Assembly: GCA_000435175.1 (NCBI GenBank)
Contig: FR880072.1
Coordinates: forward strand, 19,114 to 82,336
DNA length: 63,223 nucleotides
From: Clostridium sp. CAG:245
GTDB taxonomy: Bacteria; Bacillota; Clostridia; TANB77; CAG-508
Direction: 5' to 3'
Shown: positions 1-7,405 of the stretch, piece after piece
Numbering within the stretch: position 1 is the first letter of the stretch
How the letters are laid out: each line of letters begins with the position of its first letter
Notes under the pieces: generated by a model
What the model was told of the DNA's origin: nothing
Seen by the model: only the letters and a program-made list of their open reading frames with translations
Databases searched by the model: none
Translations under genes and position numbers: made by a program

Positions 1-36
1 TCCAGTCATTGTTTTACGAAGATTTCTTTCTTCCAT
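1..36 (-). CDS. rpsQ: 30S ribosomal protein S17, N-terminal fragment (cut by window edge)
   Basis: Only the first 12 codons are inside the window. They read MEERNLRKTMTG, which matches the usual S17 start (M-x-R-N-x-R-K). The ATG is preceded by a GGAG-type binding site at about 42-50. S17 binds 16S rRNA early in 30S assembly. It lies directly downstream of rpmC, 50 bases away, the standard place for rpsQ in the S10 operon. The remainder is off the left end, so nothing can be said about its completeness. Confidence 0.85.
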   Translation of the reverse strand, partial: MEERNLRKTMTG

Positions 37-86
37 AATATTCTCCTTTCTACATTCTAAGGAATACAACGTTTTAGTTGTATAAA

Positions 87-413
87 TTATTCAGCTTTAC
101 TTTCTTTTTTTGTAGTTGTTTTTCTAGCTTTCTTTTCTGTTCCTTCTGTAGCTTCTTTTTTTGCCTTGCTTGCAGTTTTCTTTTCTGCTTTTTTTGGCTC
201 TTCTGCAACTACTGGTTCTTCACCTTTTAATTCTCTTTCAGTTAAAACTGTTTTTATTTTTGCAATGTCTTTCTTAACTTCTCTTATTTTCATAGGATTA
301 TCTAATCCGTTTGTTGCTAAGCTAAATCTTAGTTTGAACAATTCTGATTTTAATTCTCCTAATTCTTTTTTTAAGTCTGGTGAAGACATTTCTCTAATCT
401 TATTTATCTTCAT
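87..413 (-). CDS. rpmC: 50S ribosomal protein L29 with long Lys/Ala-rich C-terminal tail
   Basis: Residues 1-65 are a normal L29: the start MKINKIREMSSPDLKKEL and the K-x-x-I-A-x-I-K-T-V helix near residue 50. L29 sits near the peptide exit tunnel and contacts trigger factor and SRP. The usual length is 60-70 residues, but here about 40 more follow, rich in Lys, Ala, Thr and Glu. A similar low-complexity tail occurs on L27 in this window. The gene overlaps the end of rplP by 14 bases, so the two are probably translationally coupled. The tail is clearly in frame; its function is unknown. Confidence 0.93.
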   Translation of the reverse strand: MKINKIREMSSPDLKKELGELKSELFKLRFSLATNGLDNPMKIREVKKDIAKIKTVLTERELKGEEPVVAEEPKKAEKKTASKAKKEATEGTEKKARKTTTKKESKAE

Positions 414-843
414 CTAATTCACCACCTACTTCAGTTTCCTTTTTAACAAATTTACACTTAACAGATAGTTTGTTAGCAGCAAGTCTTAATGCTTCTCTTG
501 CAACGTCTTCTGAAACATCTGCAAGTTCAAACAATATTCTTCCTGGCTTTATAACTGCTACCCAGTATTCAACTGATCCTTTACCTTTACCCATACGAGT
601 ATCTGCTGGTTTCTTTGTTATAGGTTTATCTGGGAAGATTTTTATCCAAACCTTTCCACCTCTTTTTATATATCTTGTCATAGCAACACGGGCTGCTTCT
701 ATTTGGTTAGAAGTAATTTGACCTGCTTCTAATGCTTGAAGTCCATATAATCCATCTGTTACAACGTTACCTCTTGTTGCTTTTCCTCTATTTCTACCTT
801 TTTGTTGTTTTCTATATTTTGTTCTTTTTGGCATTAATGGCAT
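400..843 (-). CDS. rplP: 50S ribosomal protein L16
   Basis: This is the complete L16 fold with the signature start PKRTKYRKQQKGRNRG and the internal KVWIKIFPDKP and RMGKGKGS segments. L16 organises the A-site region of 23S rRNA late in 50S assembly. The ATG at 843 is chosen because GGAGGAG lies 7 bases upstream; the internal Met at codon 4 is too far from it. The start overlaps the rpsC stop in a TAATG arrangement, typical of coupled ribosomal genes. The last 15 residues form an acidic extension slightly beyond the usual end. Confidence 0.96.
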   Translation of the reverse strand: MPLMPKRTKYRKQQKGRNRGKATRGNVVTDGLYGLQALEAGQITSNQIEAARVAMTRYIKRGGKVWIKIFPDKPITKKPADTRMGKGKGSVEYWVAVIKPGRILFELADVSEDVAREALRLAANKLSVKCKFVKKETEVGGELDEDK

Positions 844-1505
844 TATCTGTCTCCTCCTTCCACTGCTTTCTTCTTAGCTGGAAGAACTTCTCCTTTATAT
901 ATCCAAACTTTAACTCCAACTTTTCCATATGTTGTGTTTGCTTCTGCAAATCCATAATCAATGTTAGCTCTTAATGTTTGAAGTGGTATTGTACCTTCTT
1001 TGTAGAACTCAGTTCTAGCCATATCTGCTCCACCAAGTCTTCCTGATACAGATGTCTTTATTCCTAAAGCACCCATCTTCATTGTTTTTTGCATACATTG
1101 TTTCATTGCACGTCTGAATGAAATTCTTCTTTCTAGTTGTCCTGCTATATTTTCAGCAACTAATTGTGCATCTAAATCTGGTGATTTAACCTCAACAATA
1201 TTTAGATTTACATCTTTTCCAATCATTTTTTGTAATTCAGCTTTTAAGCTTTCAGCTAAATTTCCACCTTTTCCTATTACTAGACCAGGTTTAGCTGTGT
1301 ATACGTTAACTTTAACGAATTTTGCTGTTCTCTCGATTTCAACTTTTGAAATTCCGCTAGCGTATAATTTTTTCTTAACATATTCACGGATTTTGTGATC
1401 TTCAACTAGATAATCTGCAAAATGTTTTGAATCTGCATACCATTTTGAGTTCCAGTCTTTTATGATTCCAACTCTAAGTCCGTTTGGATTCATTTTTTGT
1501 CCCAT
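843..1505 (-). CDS. rpsC: 30S ribosomal protein S3
   Basis: A 220-residue protein starting MGQKMNPNGLRVGIIKDW, the classic S3 N-terminus. It has the KH-domain segment GLVIGKGG near residue 77 and the C-terminal part with SGRLGGADMARTE. S3 lines the mRNA entry channel of the small subunit. Its length and domain order are normal. It sits between rplV and rplP in the usual S10 order, 21 bases after rplV, and its stop overlaps the rplP start codon. There is nothing unusual apart from a short tail. Confidence 0.97.
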   Translation of the reverse strand: MGQKMNPNGLRVGIIKDWNSKWYADSKHFADYLVEDHKIREYVKKKLYASGISKVEIERTAKFVKVNVYTAKPGLVIGKGGNLAESLKAELQKMIGKDVNLNIVEVKSPDLDAQLVAENIAGQLERRISFRRAMKQCMQKTMKMGALGIKTSVSGRLGGADMARTEFYKEGTIPLQTLRANIDYGFAEANTTYGKVGVKVWIYKGEVLPAKKKAVEGGDR

Positions 1506-1526
1506 TTTCTATTATCCTCCTTACTC

Positions 1527-1892
1527 TTAGTCTCTTTCTTTAAGAACTATAGTTATATGACTTGTTCTCTTTCTAATTCTAACAGCTGAACCTTTTGCAG
1601 CTGGTCTTATTCTTCTTAATGTAGGTCCTTGATTTGCATATATTTCTGCTACATATAATTTATTGCTCTTCATTCCATGGTTGTTTTCAGCATTTGCTAT
1701 AGCTGATTTAAGCAATTTTTCAACGATTTCTGATGCAGCTTTTGGTGTAAATTTAACTATTGCTAATGCTTCATCAACATCTTTTCCTCTTATTAAATCT
1801 GCTACAATCTTAACTTTTCTGCTTGAAATTCTAGCATACTTTAGAGTTGCACTTGCGCATGGTACTACTTCATTTTGTACTGTATCTTCCAT
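1527..1892 (-). CDS. rplV: 50S ribosomal protein L22
   Basis: A 121-residue L22. The core begins ASATLKYARISSRKVKIV and contains IRGKDVDEAL, the hairpin region GPTLRRIRPAAKG that reaches into the exit tunnel, and the end RTSHITIVLKE. The first ten residues are a short extension before the conserved core. GGAGGT lies upstream of the ATG. L22 is the site of macrolide resistance changes in other bacteria; the tunnel loop here looks standard. It is part of the S10 operon between rpsS and rpsC. Confidence 0.96.
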   Translation of the reverse strand: MEDTVQNEVVPCASATLKYARISSRKVKIVADLIRGKDVDEALAIVKFTPKAASEIVEKLLKSAIANAENNHGMKSNKLYVAEIYANQGPTLRRIRPAAKGSAVRIRKRTSHITIVLKERD

Positions 1893-1919
1893 TGCTCTTA
1901 TTTACCTCCTTAATTATTT

Positions 1920-2198
1920 TTATTTTGTAGTTGTTGTCTTATCTCCTGAATGTCCTTTAAATGTTCTTGTTGGAGCAAATTCTCCTAATTTATGTCCAAT
2001 CATTTCTTCAGTAATATATACTGGAACATGTTTTCTTCCGTCATGAACAGCTATTGTGTGTCCAACCATTTGTGGGTATATTGTAGAAGCTCTAGACCAT
2101 GTCTTTAATACTTCTTTCTTTCCACTTTCATTCATTGCTTCAACTCTTTTTAATAGCTCTGGAGCAACAAATGGTTTCTTTTTACTAGATCTTGACAT
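1920..2198 (-). CDS. rpsS: 30S ribosomal protein S19
   Basis: A 92-residue protein with the S19 hallmarks MSRSSKKKPFV, TWSRASTIYPQMVGHTIAVHDGRKHVPVYI and GEFAPTRTFKGHSG split across the chain. S19 contacts the A-site finger and the tRNA at the head of the 30S subunit. It is of normal length. It is only two bases downstream of the rplB stop, so the two genes are certainly cotranscribed. The order rplB-rpsS-rplV is the conserved one. Confidence 0.96.
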   Translation of the reverse strand: MSRSSKKKPFVAPELLKRVEAMNESGKKEVLKTWSRASTIYPQMVGHTIAVHDGRKHVPVYITEEMIGHKLGEFAPTRTFKGHSGDKTTTTK

Positions 2199-2200
2199 TA

Positions 2201-3025
2201 TTATTTCCTCCTCTTAGCTATAAATTTATCAGTTCTTGAATTCTTTCTTGTCTTGTATCCAAGTGCTGGTTTACCCCAAGGAGTCATTGGTCCTGCGTGT
2301 CCTACTGGAGCCTTTCCTTCACCACCACCATGAGGGTGATCTACTGGGTTCATTGCAGATCCTCTAACTTCTGGACGTTTGCCTAGATGTCTTGTTTTTC
2401 CTGCTTTACCTAATTTTATGTTTTCATATTCTGCATTTCCCACAGTTCCTATTGTTGCTCTGCAGTTTAGCATTATTAATCTCATTTCTCCTGAAGGTAA
2501 TCTTAAATTTGCAAATTTTCCTTCTTTAGCCATAAGTTGAGCTTCTTGACCTGCAGCTCTAACTAATTTTCCACCTTGACCTGGGTTTATTTCTATGTTA
2601 TGAACCATAGTACCAACTGGAATGTTTTCTAATTTTAGACAGTTACCTGGTTTAATATCAGCATTTACTCCTGACATTACTGTATCACCGTCTTTTAATC
2701 CTATAGGAGCTAATATATAGCTTAATGTTCCATCTTCATATTTAATTAAAGCTATATTTGCACTTCTGTTTGGATCATATTCTATACCAACTACTGTTGC
2801 TGGCATATCTTCTTTTTGACGTTTAAAATCAATTATTCTATATTTTTGTCTATTCCCTCCACCTTGGTGACGAACTGTGATTCTACCATAACTATTTCTT
2901 CCTGCTTTTTCTTTCTTTACTGTTAATAAAGATTTTTCAGGAGTCTTTTTTGTTATTTCAGCAAAATCAGATACAGTTGTGTTTCTTAGTGATGGAGTTA
3001 CTGGTCTAAATTTTTTTGTTGCCAT
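2201..3025 (-). CDS. rplB: 50S ribosomal protein L2
   Basis: A 274-residue L2 with the usual start (KKFRPVTPSLRNTTV) and the RNA-binding core HQGGGNRQKYRIIDFKR. The C-terminal PVDHPHGGGEGKAP motif contains the conserved His linked to peptidyl transferase function. L2 holds subunits together and is needed for peptide bond formation. Length and motifs are complete. A 100-base gap separates it from rplW upstream; no gene was found in that gap. Confidence 0.97.
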   Translation of the reverse strand: MATKKFRPVTPSLRNTTVSDFAEITKKTPEKSLLTVKKEKAGRNSYGRITVRHQGGGNRQKYRIIDFKRQKEDMPATVVGIEYDPNRSANIALIKYEDGTLSYILAPIGLKDGDTVMSGVNADIKPGNCLKLENIPVGTMVHNIEINPGQGGKLVRAAGQEAQLMAKEGKFANLRLPSGEMRLIMLNCRATIGTVGNAEYENIKLGKAGKTRHLGKRPEVRGSAMNPVDHPHGGGEGKAPVGHAGPMTPWGKPALGYKTRKNSRTDKFIAKRRK

Positions 3026-3125
3026 TTCTAATTATCTCCTTAAATTTTTATATTAGTGAATTTTTTCCTGCTTCACCTACAGATATTTTTTATTATCCGA
3101 GTTACCTCTCGCTATTTTTATTTAA

Positions 3126-3473
3126 CTACGCACCCATGAATTCATCAATAGATGTCTTATATTTTGTAGCTATTTTTGTTTCTTTTCCGCCTTTTGCAAG
3201 ATATGTTTTGTCTGATGGATTTGTATCTATTGTAACAATAGCTTTTTTCCAATCAGATGTTCTTCCAACATTTCTTCCAACTCTTTTTTCTTTTCCTTTT
3301 ACTGTTATAGTATTTACTCTTAATACTTTAACTCCGAAAAGTTTTTCTACTGCATTGGCTACATCAACTTTTGTAGCTTTCTTGTTTACTTTAAAGGTAT
3401 ACTTTCCTTCTTGTATTCCAGCATTACTTTCTTCAGTAATTATTGGTTTTATTATAATGTCTTCTGGTCTCAT
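3126..3473 (-). CDS. rplW: 50S ribosomal protein L23
   Basis: A 115-residue L23: start MRPEDIIIKPIITEES, then YTFKVNKKATKVDVANAVE and VLRVNTITVKGK. L23 is the trigger factor and SRP docking protein at the tunnel exit. The C-terminal 20 residues run past the usual end. The ATG overlaps the rplD stop (TAATG), so translation is probably coupled. Context is rplC-rplD-rplW-rplB, the standard order. Confidence 0.95.
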   Translation of the reverse strand: MRPEDIIIKPIITEESNAGIQEGKYTFKVNKKATKVDVANAVEKLFGVKVLRVNTITVKGKEKRVGRNVGRTSDWKKAIVTIDTNPSDKTYLAKGGKETKIATKYKTSIDEFMGA

Positions 3474-4096
3474 TATGCGTACACCTCCTCTAATTTCTTA
3501 ACAGCGTCTTCTGTTACAACTAATTTGTTGTATTTTAATAAGTCATAAACATTTATTGTTTCAACTAATGTTGTTTTTACACCTTCAATATTTCTAGCTG
3601 ATTTTTGAACTTTTTCGTTCTTTTCTGGAAGCATTATTAATGCTTTTCCTTCAACTTTTAAGTTTGAAAGAGCTTTTACCATTTCTTTTGTCTTTATATC
3701 GTTTAATGGTAAGCTATCAACAACTACTAATTCGTTCTCTAAAACTTTTGAACTTAATACTGATTTAACAGCTAATTGTCTTTCTTTCTTGTTTACTGTG
3801 TATTTGTAAGAACGAGGCTTTGGTCCTAAAGCTATACCACCTTTTATCCATTGTGGTGCTCTTATACTTCCTTGTCTTGCTCTACCTGTACCCTTTTGTC
3901 TCCATGGTTTTCTTCCACCACCAGAAACTTCGCTTCTTGTTTTTGTACTTTGTGTACCTTGTCTTTGATTTGCTAAGAAATTAACTAGAACACTGTGTAC
4001 AACTGCTTCATTTGGTTCAATTCCAAATACTGCTTCATTTAATTCTAGTTCTTTAACTTTCTTTCCATTTATATCATATACGTCTATTTTAGGCAT
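3473..4096 (-). CDS. rplD: 50S ribosomal protein L4
   Basis: A 207-residue L4 with the tunnel loop segment GGGRKPWRQKGTGRARQGSI, preceded by the RQGTQSTKTRSEV stretch. L4 binds 23S rRNA and lines the exit tunnel. In Escherichia coli it also represses its own S10 operon through the leader RNA; whether that happens here is unknown, but a structured leader is present (5170-5458). The length is normal. It lies 16 bases after rplC, with a good binding site before the ATG. Confidence 0.96.
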   Translation of the reverse strand: MPKIDVYDINGKKVKELELNEAVFGIEPNEAVVHSVLVNFLANQRQGTQSTKTRSEVSGGGRKPWRQKGTGRARQGSIRAPQWIKGGIALGPKPRSYKYTVNKKERQLAVKSVLSSKVLENELVVVDSLPLNDIKTKEMVKALSNLKVEGKALIMLPEKNEKVQKSARNIEGVKTTLVETINVYDLLKYNKLVVTEDAVKKLEEVYA

Positions 4097-4112
4097 CTTT
4101 CTTCCTCCTTCC

Positions 4113-4742
4113 CTATGCTTTTACGCTTTGTCTAATTTTTAGTATTGCTCCGTTTACTCCTGGAACACTACCTCTTACTAATATTACATTTTTGTCTAAG
4201 TCAACTGCAACAACTTCTAAGTTTTGTATTGTAATTGTATTAGCTCCCATATGTCCTGGAAGTCTCTTTCCTTTGAATACTCTTCCTGGTGTTGATGTAG
4301 ATCCCATTGAACCTGGTCTTCTGTGATACATAGAGCCATGTCCCATAGGTCCTCTTGATTGACCATGTCTCTTTATAACGCCTTGGAATCCTTTTCCTTT
4401 TGAAGTTCCTTGAATATCTACTTTGTCTCCTTTTACGAAAACATCAGCTTTAAATTCGTCTCCAACTTTAACGTCTTCTACAGAATCCATTCTAAATTCT
4501 CTTAAATGTTTCTTTAATGCTAATTTAGATTTTGCAAAATGTCCTTTAACTGGCTTATTAACTTTGCTCTCTTTAACATCTCCAAATCCTAATTGTACTG
4601 CGTTATATCCGTCTGTTTCGTTTGATTTAACTTGTGCAACAACACATGGTCCAGCTTCTATAACTGTTACTGGAATAACTTTTCCTGATTCATCAAATAT
4701 TTGAGTCATTCCAACTTTTTTTCCTATTATTGCTTTTTTCAT
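4113..4742 (-). CDS. rplC: 50S ribosomal protein L3
   Basis: A 209-residue L3 starting MKKAIIGKKVGMTQIFDESG. The central extension near residues 125-165 contains the GHGSMYHRRPGSMGS and PGRVFKGKRLPGHMG segments that reach toward the peptidyl transferase centre. L3 starts 50S assembly. It is complete and normal in length. A gap of 97 bases separates it from rpsJ. It is the second gene of the S10 operon. Confidence 0.97.
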   Translation of the reverse strand: MKKAIIGKKVGMTQIFDESGKVIPVTVIEAGPCVVAQVKSNETDGYNAVQLGFGDVKESKVNKPVKGHFAKSKLALKKHLREFRMDSVEDVKVGDEFKADVFVKGDKVDIQGTSKGKGFQGVIKRHGQSRGPMGHGSMYHRRPGSMGSTSTPGRVFKGKRLPGHMGANTITIQNLEVVAVDLDKNVILVRGSVPGVNGAILKIRQSVKA

Positions 4743-4839
4743 TTTAAAATTTTCCTCCTAACTATTGGCTAATGATTATTCACTAGCATGGTTTTTGTCA
4801 GATTTTTATAGGTTTCTAACTTTTTGCCTTAACTCATTG

Positions 4840-5169
4840 TTATTTTATTTCAATATTTACACCAGCTGGTAGTTCAATTTTTGTTAAACTTTCAACTGTT
4901 TTTTGTGTAGGATAAAGAATATCAATAACTCTCTTGTGTGTTCTCATTTCAAATTGTTCTCTTGAATCTTTGTGTTTGTGTGGAGAACGTAGTATTGTTA
5001 CGATTTCCTTCTCTGTTGGTAATGGAATAGGCCCTGAAACTTTTGCTCCAGTTTTTTTAGCAGTATCTACTATCTTATCAGCAGACTGTTCTAAAAGTTG
5101 TGGATCATAAGCTTTTAATCTTATTCTGATTTTACCATTTGCTACTTCTGTTGTTTGTTTCTTTGCCAT
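4840..5169 (-). CDS. rpsJ: 30S ribosomal protein S10 (first gene of the operon)
   Basis: A 109-residue S10 with KIRIRLKAYDPQLLEQSA, the loop GPIPLPTEKEIVTILRSPHKHKDSR in two parts, and the end LPAGVNIEIK. S10 acts in the 30S head and, as NusE, in transcription antitermination. The first seven residues are a small extension. It is preceded by AAGGAGGG. In many bacteria tufA precedes rpsJ; here a consensus promoter and a leader of about 290 bases precede it, so rpsJ opens the operon. Confidence 0.96.
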   Translation of the reverse strand: MAKKQTTEVANGKIRIRLKAYDPQLLEQSADKIVDTAKKTGAKVSGPIPLPTEKEIVTILRSPHKHKDSREQFEMRTHKRVIDILYPTQKTVESLTKIELPAGVNIEIK

Positions 5170-5458
5170 GTAATTTTCCCTCCTTAAATATTTTTTCTCG
5201 GTCGGAAGTTATAAACGCACCCTGGTGTTCTAAATATTACCAATATAAAAGCCCAAGTTTTTGCATGATTATCTTGGGATAAAGTGTACATTTATTAATA
5301 CATACTTTTCAGTATGCATAAGCTACCCGCAAAATCTCTTACGGATACCTTAACCTTACCGCCTGGTCTCAGCCACGACATGCTCCATGAAAGTTCCCTC
5401 CAACCTTGGTTAATTGTATGGTTGTAGCCACATTTCACTTCTTCGCTATCTTACATGC
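5170..5458 (-). promoter_or_regulatory. Long structured 5' leader of the S10 operon (putative cis-regulatory RNA)
   Basis: About 290 bases lie between the predicted transcription start (near 5458) and rpsJ. On the RNA strand I see GC-rich blocks unlike the flanking AT-rich spacer. A 9-bp hairpin pairs AUCCGUAAG with UUUGCGGGU (about 5328-5352). Another 9-bp hairpin with a GAAA loop pairs AUGCAUACU with AGUAUGUAU (about 5297-5320). A later stem CCCAAG/CUUGGG followed by CUUUUAU (5247-5279) looks like a weak terminator. A 10-codon reading frame lies inside at 5356-5388. I do not recognise an Rfam family. It could be an autoregulatory leader or an independent small RNA. Confidence 0.6.
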
Positions 5459-5464
5459 TTTACT

Positions 5465-5493
5465 ATTATATACCCAATTTCAACTAATGTCAA
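5465..5493 (-). promoter_or_regulatory. Consensus sigma-A promoter of the S10 operon
   Basis: On the minus strand TTGACA (5488-5493) and TATAAT (5465-5470) are separated by exactly 17 bases. Both hexamers are perfect. This is the likely main promoter for rpsJ and the downstream ribosomal genes. Confidence 0.85.
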
Positions 5494-5577
5494 CGATTTT
5501 TTTACAATTTTGTTACAATTTGTTATATTAACTTATTGTGTTTTATTCATTTTCATGAGTATTTCTAAATTATGCAA

Positions 5578-5612
5578 AATAAAAAGACTTAAATTTTTAT
5601 AAATTCAAGTCT
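5578..5612 (-). terminator. Intrinsic terminator after the RelA/SpoT-domain gene
   Basis: AGACTT and AAGTCT (5585-5590 and 5607-5612) form the outer stem around further A/U pairs. On the minus strand the stem is followed by a run of T (5578-5584). It lies 20 bases after the stop of the gene at 5633-6307. Confidence 0.7.
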
Positions 5613-5632
5613 AATTAGTCTTTTATTTTTAA

Positions 5633-6307
5633 TTATATTGCTGCTTCTTCGCCTTGTCTTTTTCCCTCTTCTATCCTTTTTATTTCAGGGTACATCTTAT
5701 ATAATGAATCTTGTTTTGAAAGTCTTTTTATTTTATTTCCTTCAATTGTATAAAAAACTGGTAAATCAGATAAAACGTTCTCTCTATCATTTTCTAATCT
5801 CTCCGAAATAGCTATCAAATCTTTACTTTTATAATTTGCATAAGATAATTCGCCATACAAACATTTTTCTCTTAATTCTTCATCCCAATATTGTATTTCT
5901 ACTTCTGGAAAAGTTTCAGGGTTAATTCCACTATTAGCAGTATATTTTGCATGCATGTGAAGCATTTCGTGTATAGCATTATAAGATGAATTTGCTTTTC
6001 TACTATGGTCTTTTGTAGCATCTACTTTAAAATTTTTTTCAATTTCTGCTTGTATTTTTTTCAAATCTTCCATCGGTCCAATTATTCTTATTCCGAAACA
6101 ATCGTCAACAGCTTTCTTTCCTGTATTCTCATATGCTGATTTAAAACTTTTTATTCTTCCACTTACACTAACATTACCTGATACAATATTTGCTCTCTTC
6201 ATTTTTTCTACAATATAGCCAATCATTGCAGCCGTCATTTCATATCCAACACGTTGTCTTTCTATAAAAGAATTATAGCTTTTTCTCATTTCGTCTATGC
6301 TCTTCAA
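5633..6307 (-). CDS. Divergent RelA/SpoT-domain protein (small alarmone synthetase-like)
   Basis: A 224-residue soluble protein. Residues 48-72 read VSGRIKSFKSA then DDCFGIRII, matching the R-x-K-x-x-x-S and D-x-x-G-I-R-I motifs of the RelA/SpoT nucleotidyltransferase fold. SYNAIHEM (108-115) resembles the GYRSIH element with its stacking Tyr, and VEIQYWDEE (136-144) resembles the E-x-Q strand. The family transfers pyrophosphate from ATP to GDP/GTP or related acceptors. No HD hydrolase, TGS or ACT domain is present, and the length fits stand-alone synthetases. It is more divergent than the full Rel in this window at 24971-27166. The substrate could differ from GTP or GDP. It is monocistronic with its own terminator. 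Confidence 0.65.
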   Translation of the reverse strand: MKSIDEMRKSYNSFIERQRVGYEMTAAMIGYIVEKMKRANIVSGNVSVSGRIKSFKSAYENTGKKAVDDCFGIRIIGPMEDLKKIQAEIEKNFKVDATKDHSRKANSSYNAIHEMLHMHAKYTANSGINPETFPEVEIQYWDEELREKCLYGELSYANYKSKDLIAISERLENDRENVLSDLPVFYTIEGNKIKRLSKQDSLYKMYPEIKRIEEGKRQGEEAAI

Positions 6308-6436
6308 TGTTTTCCCACCTTTCTCATTGGCATTTCTAAATTATATCACATATAAGTATTTTTTTCAACAAAAATACAACCACATTTTCCGACATTCTTC
6401 TACAAGTAAGGATAAATTATTTTTTGTTGGTAAATA

Positions 6437-6465
6437 TTGTATTTTTTATAATTTTGTGTTATAAT
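6437..6465 (+). promoter_or_regulatory. Promoter of the small GC-rich gene
   Basis: TTGTAT (6437-6442), a 17-base spacer and a perfect TATAAT (6460-6465). The gene starts 35 bases later, after the binding site AAAGGAG. Confidence 0.65.
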
Positions 6466-6499
6466 AAATTATATCATAAATAAAAAGGAGATAATTAAC

Positions 6500-6706
6500 A
6501 TGTACAAGGTAAAGGGTTTGTTCGTCATTAAGAAAGATGTTTTCATCTCTAACGAGCATTTTTTGAAAGGGCTTGACTATAAAGCCCAGGCATCAAAAGA
6601 CGGCTTCGTCCGGATAATTGTAACCGATACCCCCTCGACACCTGGCGACCCCATTAAGTATGTCTCTGACATCTTTTGTCAGCCCATGTGCCGGGCGGCG
6701 TACTAA
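6500..6706 (+). CDS. Small orphan protein of unknown function, GC-rich codons
   Basis: A 68-residue protein beginning MYKVKGLFVIKKDVFISNE and ending CQPMCRAAY. I do not recognise the family. There is no membrane segment or signal peptide; two Cys lie close to the C-terminus. It is supported as a real gene by a promoter, an AAAGGAG site 8 bases before the ATG and a strong terminator right after the stop. The coding sequence is near 50% GC with many C- or G-ending codons, while its neighbours are near 30%, so it looks acquired. Expression as a single small gene could suit a stress, antitoxin-like or regulatory peptide, but this is a guess. Confidence 0.65.
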   Translation: MYKVKGLFVIKKDVFISNEHFLKGLDYKAQASKDGFVRIIVTDTPSTPGDPIKYVSDIFCQPMCRAAY

Positions 6707-6714
6707 CACTCCTT

Positions 6715-6760
6715 GCTCCCCCATTAGCCCGTTCTAGGCTCGGGGGAGCCTTCTTTTTTA
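6715..6760 (+). terminator. Strong GC-rich intrinsic terminator
   Basis: GCTCCCCC (6715-6722) pairs with GGGGGAGC (6742-6749). An inner AGCC/GGCT pair extends the stem, and a T-rich run follows from 6751. It ends the small gene at 6500-6706. Confidence 0.9.
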
Positions 6761-6854
6761 TTTTATTTTTTATTAATTATCTAATTGCTTCTTATTATTG
6801 GTTGGAATTTCGATATTTTTGAATTATTTTTTAAGTACTTACTTAGTTATTTAA

Positions 6855-6884
6855 GCAAAAAAATATCCCCTAAGGGATATTTTT
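6855..6884 (-). terminator. Intrinsic terminator of spoVG
   Basis: AAATATCCC and GGGATATTT form a stem around the loop CTAA, with A and T runs on both sides. It directly follows the spoVG stop codon on the minus strand. Confidence 0.85.
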
Positions 6885-6885
6885 A

Positions 6886-7179
6886 TTATTCAGCATCTTC
6901 AGCTTCGGTTTTTTCAACTGGTTCTGGATCTTCTGCTTCTTCATATTTTTCTAATACAGCTTTTGTAAGCTTGTCTCTTACTTCTTGATTAATAGGATGA
7001 GCTATATCGTAATATCTTTCACCTTTTTTTCTTCTAGGCATAGCAATGAATAAACCTTCTGGTTTTTCCATAACTTTAATTTCATGAACTACAAATTCAT
7101 TATCAAATGTTATTTGGGCTATTGCCTTCACTCTATTTCCTGAGTTTACTTTTCTAACACGTACTTCTGTAATTTCCAT
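6886..7179 (-). CDS. spoVG: Septation/sporulation regulator SpoVG
   Basis: A 97-residue protein with the SpoVG core MEITEVRVRKVNSG, then AIAQITFDNEFVVHEIKV, and the motif FIAMPRRKKGERYYDIAHPI (split). SpoVG is a small nucleic-acid-binding regulator linked to sporulation, septation and, in other Firmicutes, surface and virulence gene control. The reading frame is open to a TTG at 7197, but GGAAGGCGG there is the ribosome binding site, so the ATG at 7179 is chosen. The C-terminal 20 residues are acidic, as in many homologues. It stands alone, upstream of and divergent from murC. Confidence 0.95.
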   Translation of the reverse strand: MEITEVRVRKVNSGNRVKAIAQITFDNEFVVHEIKVMEKPEGLFIAMPRRKKGERYYDIAHPINQEVRDKLTKAVLEKYEEAEDPEPVEKTEAEDAE

Positions 7180-7338
7180 GTGAGCACCGCCTTCCAATGT
7201 TTTTATTTTTGTACTATTTATGTATGTACACTTATATTATTCTCCATTTTGTATTTTTTTCCTTCTATTTTTTCAAAAAATTTATAATTTTTTATATTTT
7301 TTTAATATATCAATTCAAAAACAAAGACGTAAAATATG

Positions 7339-7367
7339 TTGAATTTTTCCTATTTTAAGTATATAAT
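7339..7367 (+). promoter_or_regulatory. Promoter of murC
   Basis: TTGAAT (7339-7344), a 17-base spacer and TATAAT (7362-7367) lie 39 bases before the chosen murC start. Confidence 0.65.
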
Positions 7368-7405
7368 ATATTAGAAAAATAAAACATATAAAAGGAGTGC
7401 TTAAT

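Noticed and set aside
3016..3501. 161-codon plus-strand frame opposite rplW
   Set aside because: It is antisense to a clear ribosomal protein gene and has no start signals.
5356..5420. CTGAGA in the S10 leader as a TPP riboswitch element
   Set aside because: The other conserved parts of a TPP riboswitch are absent, and the gene downstream is ribosomal.
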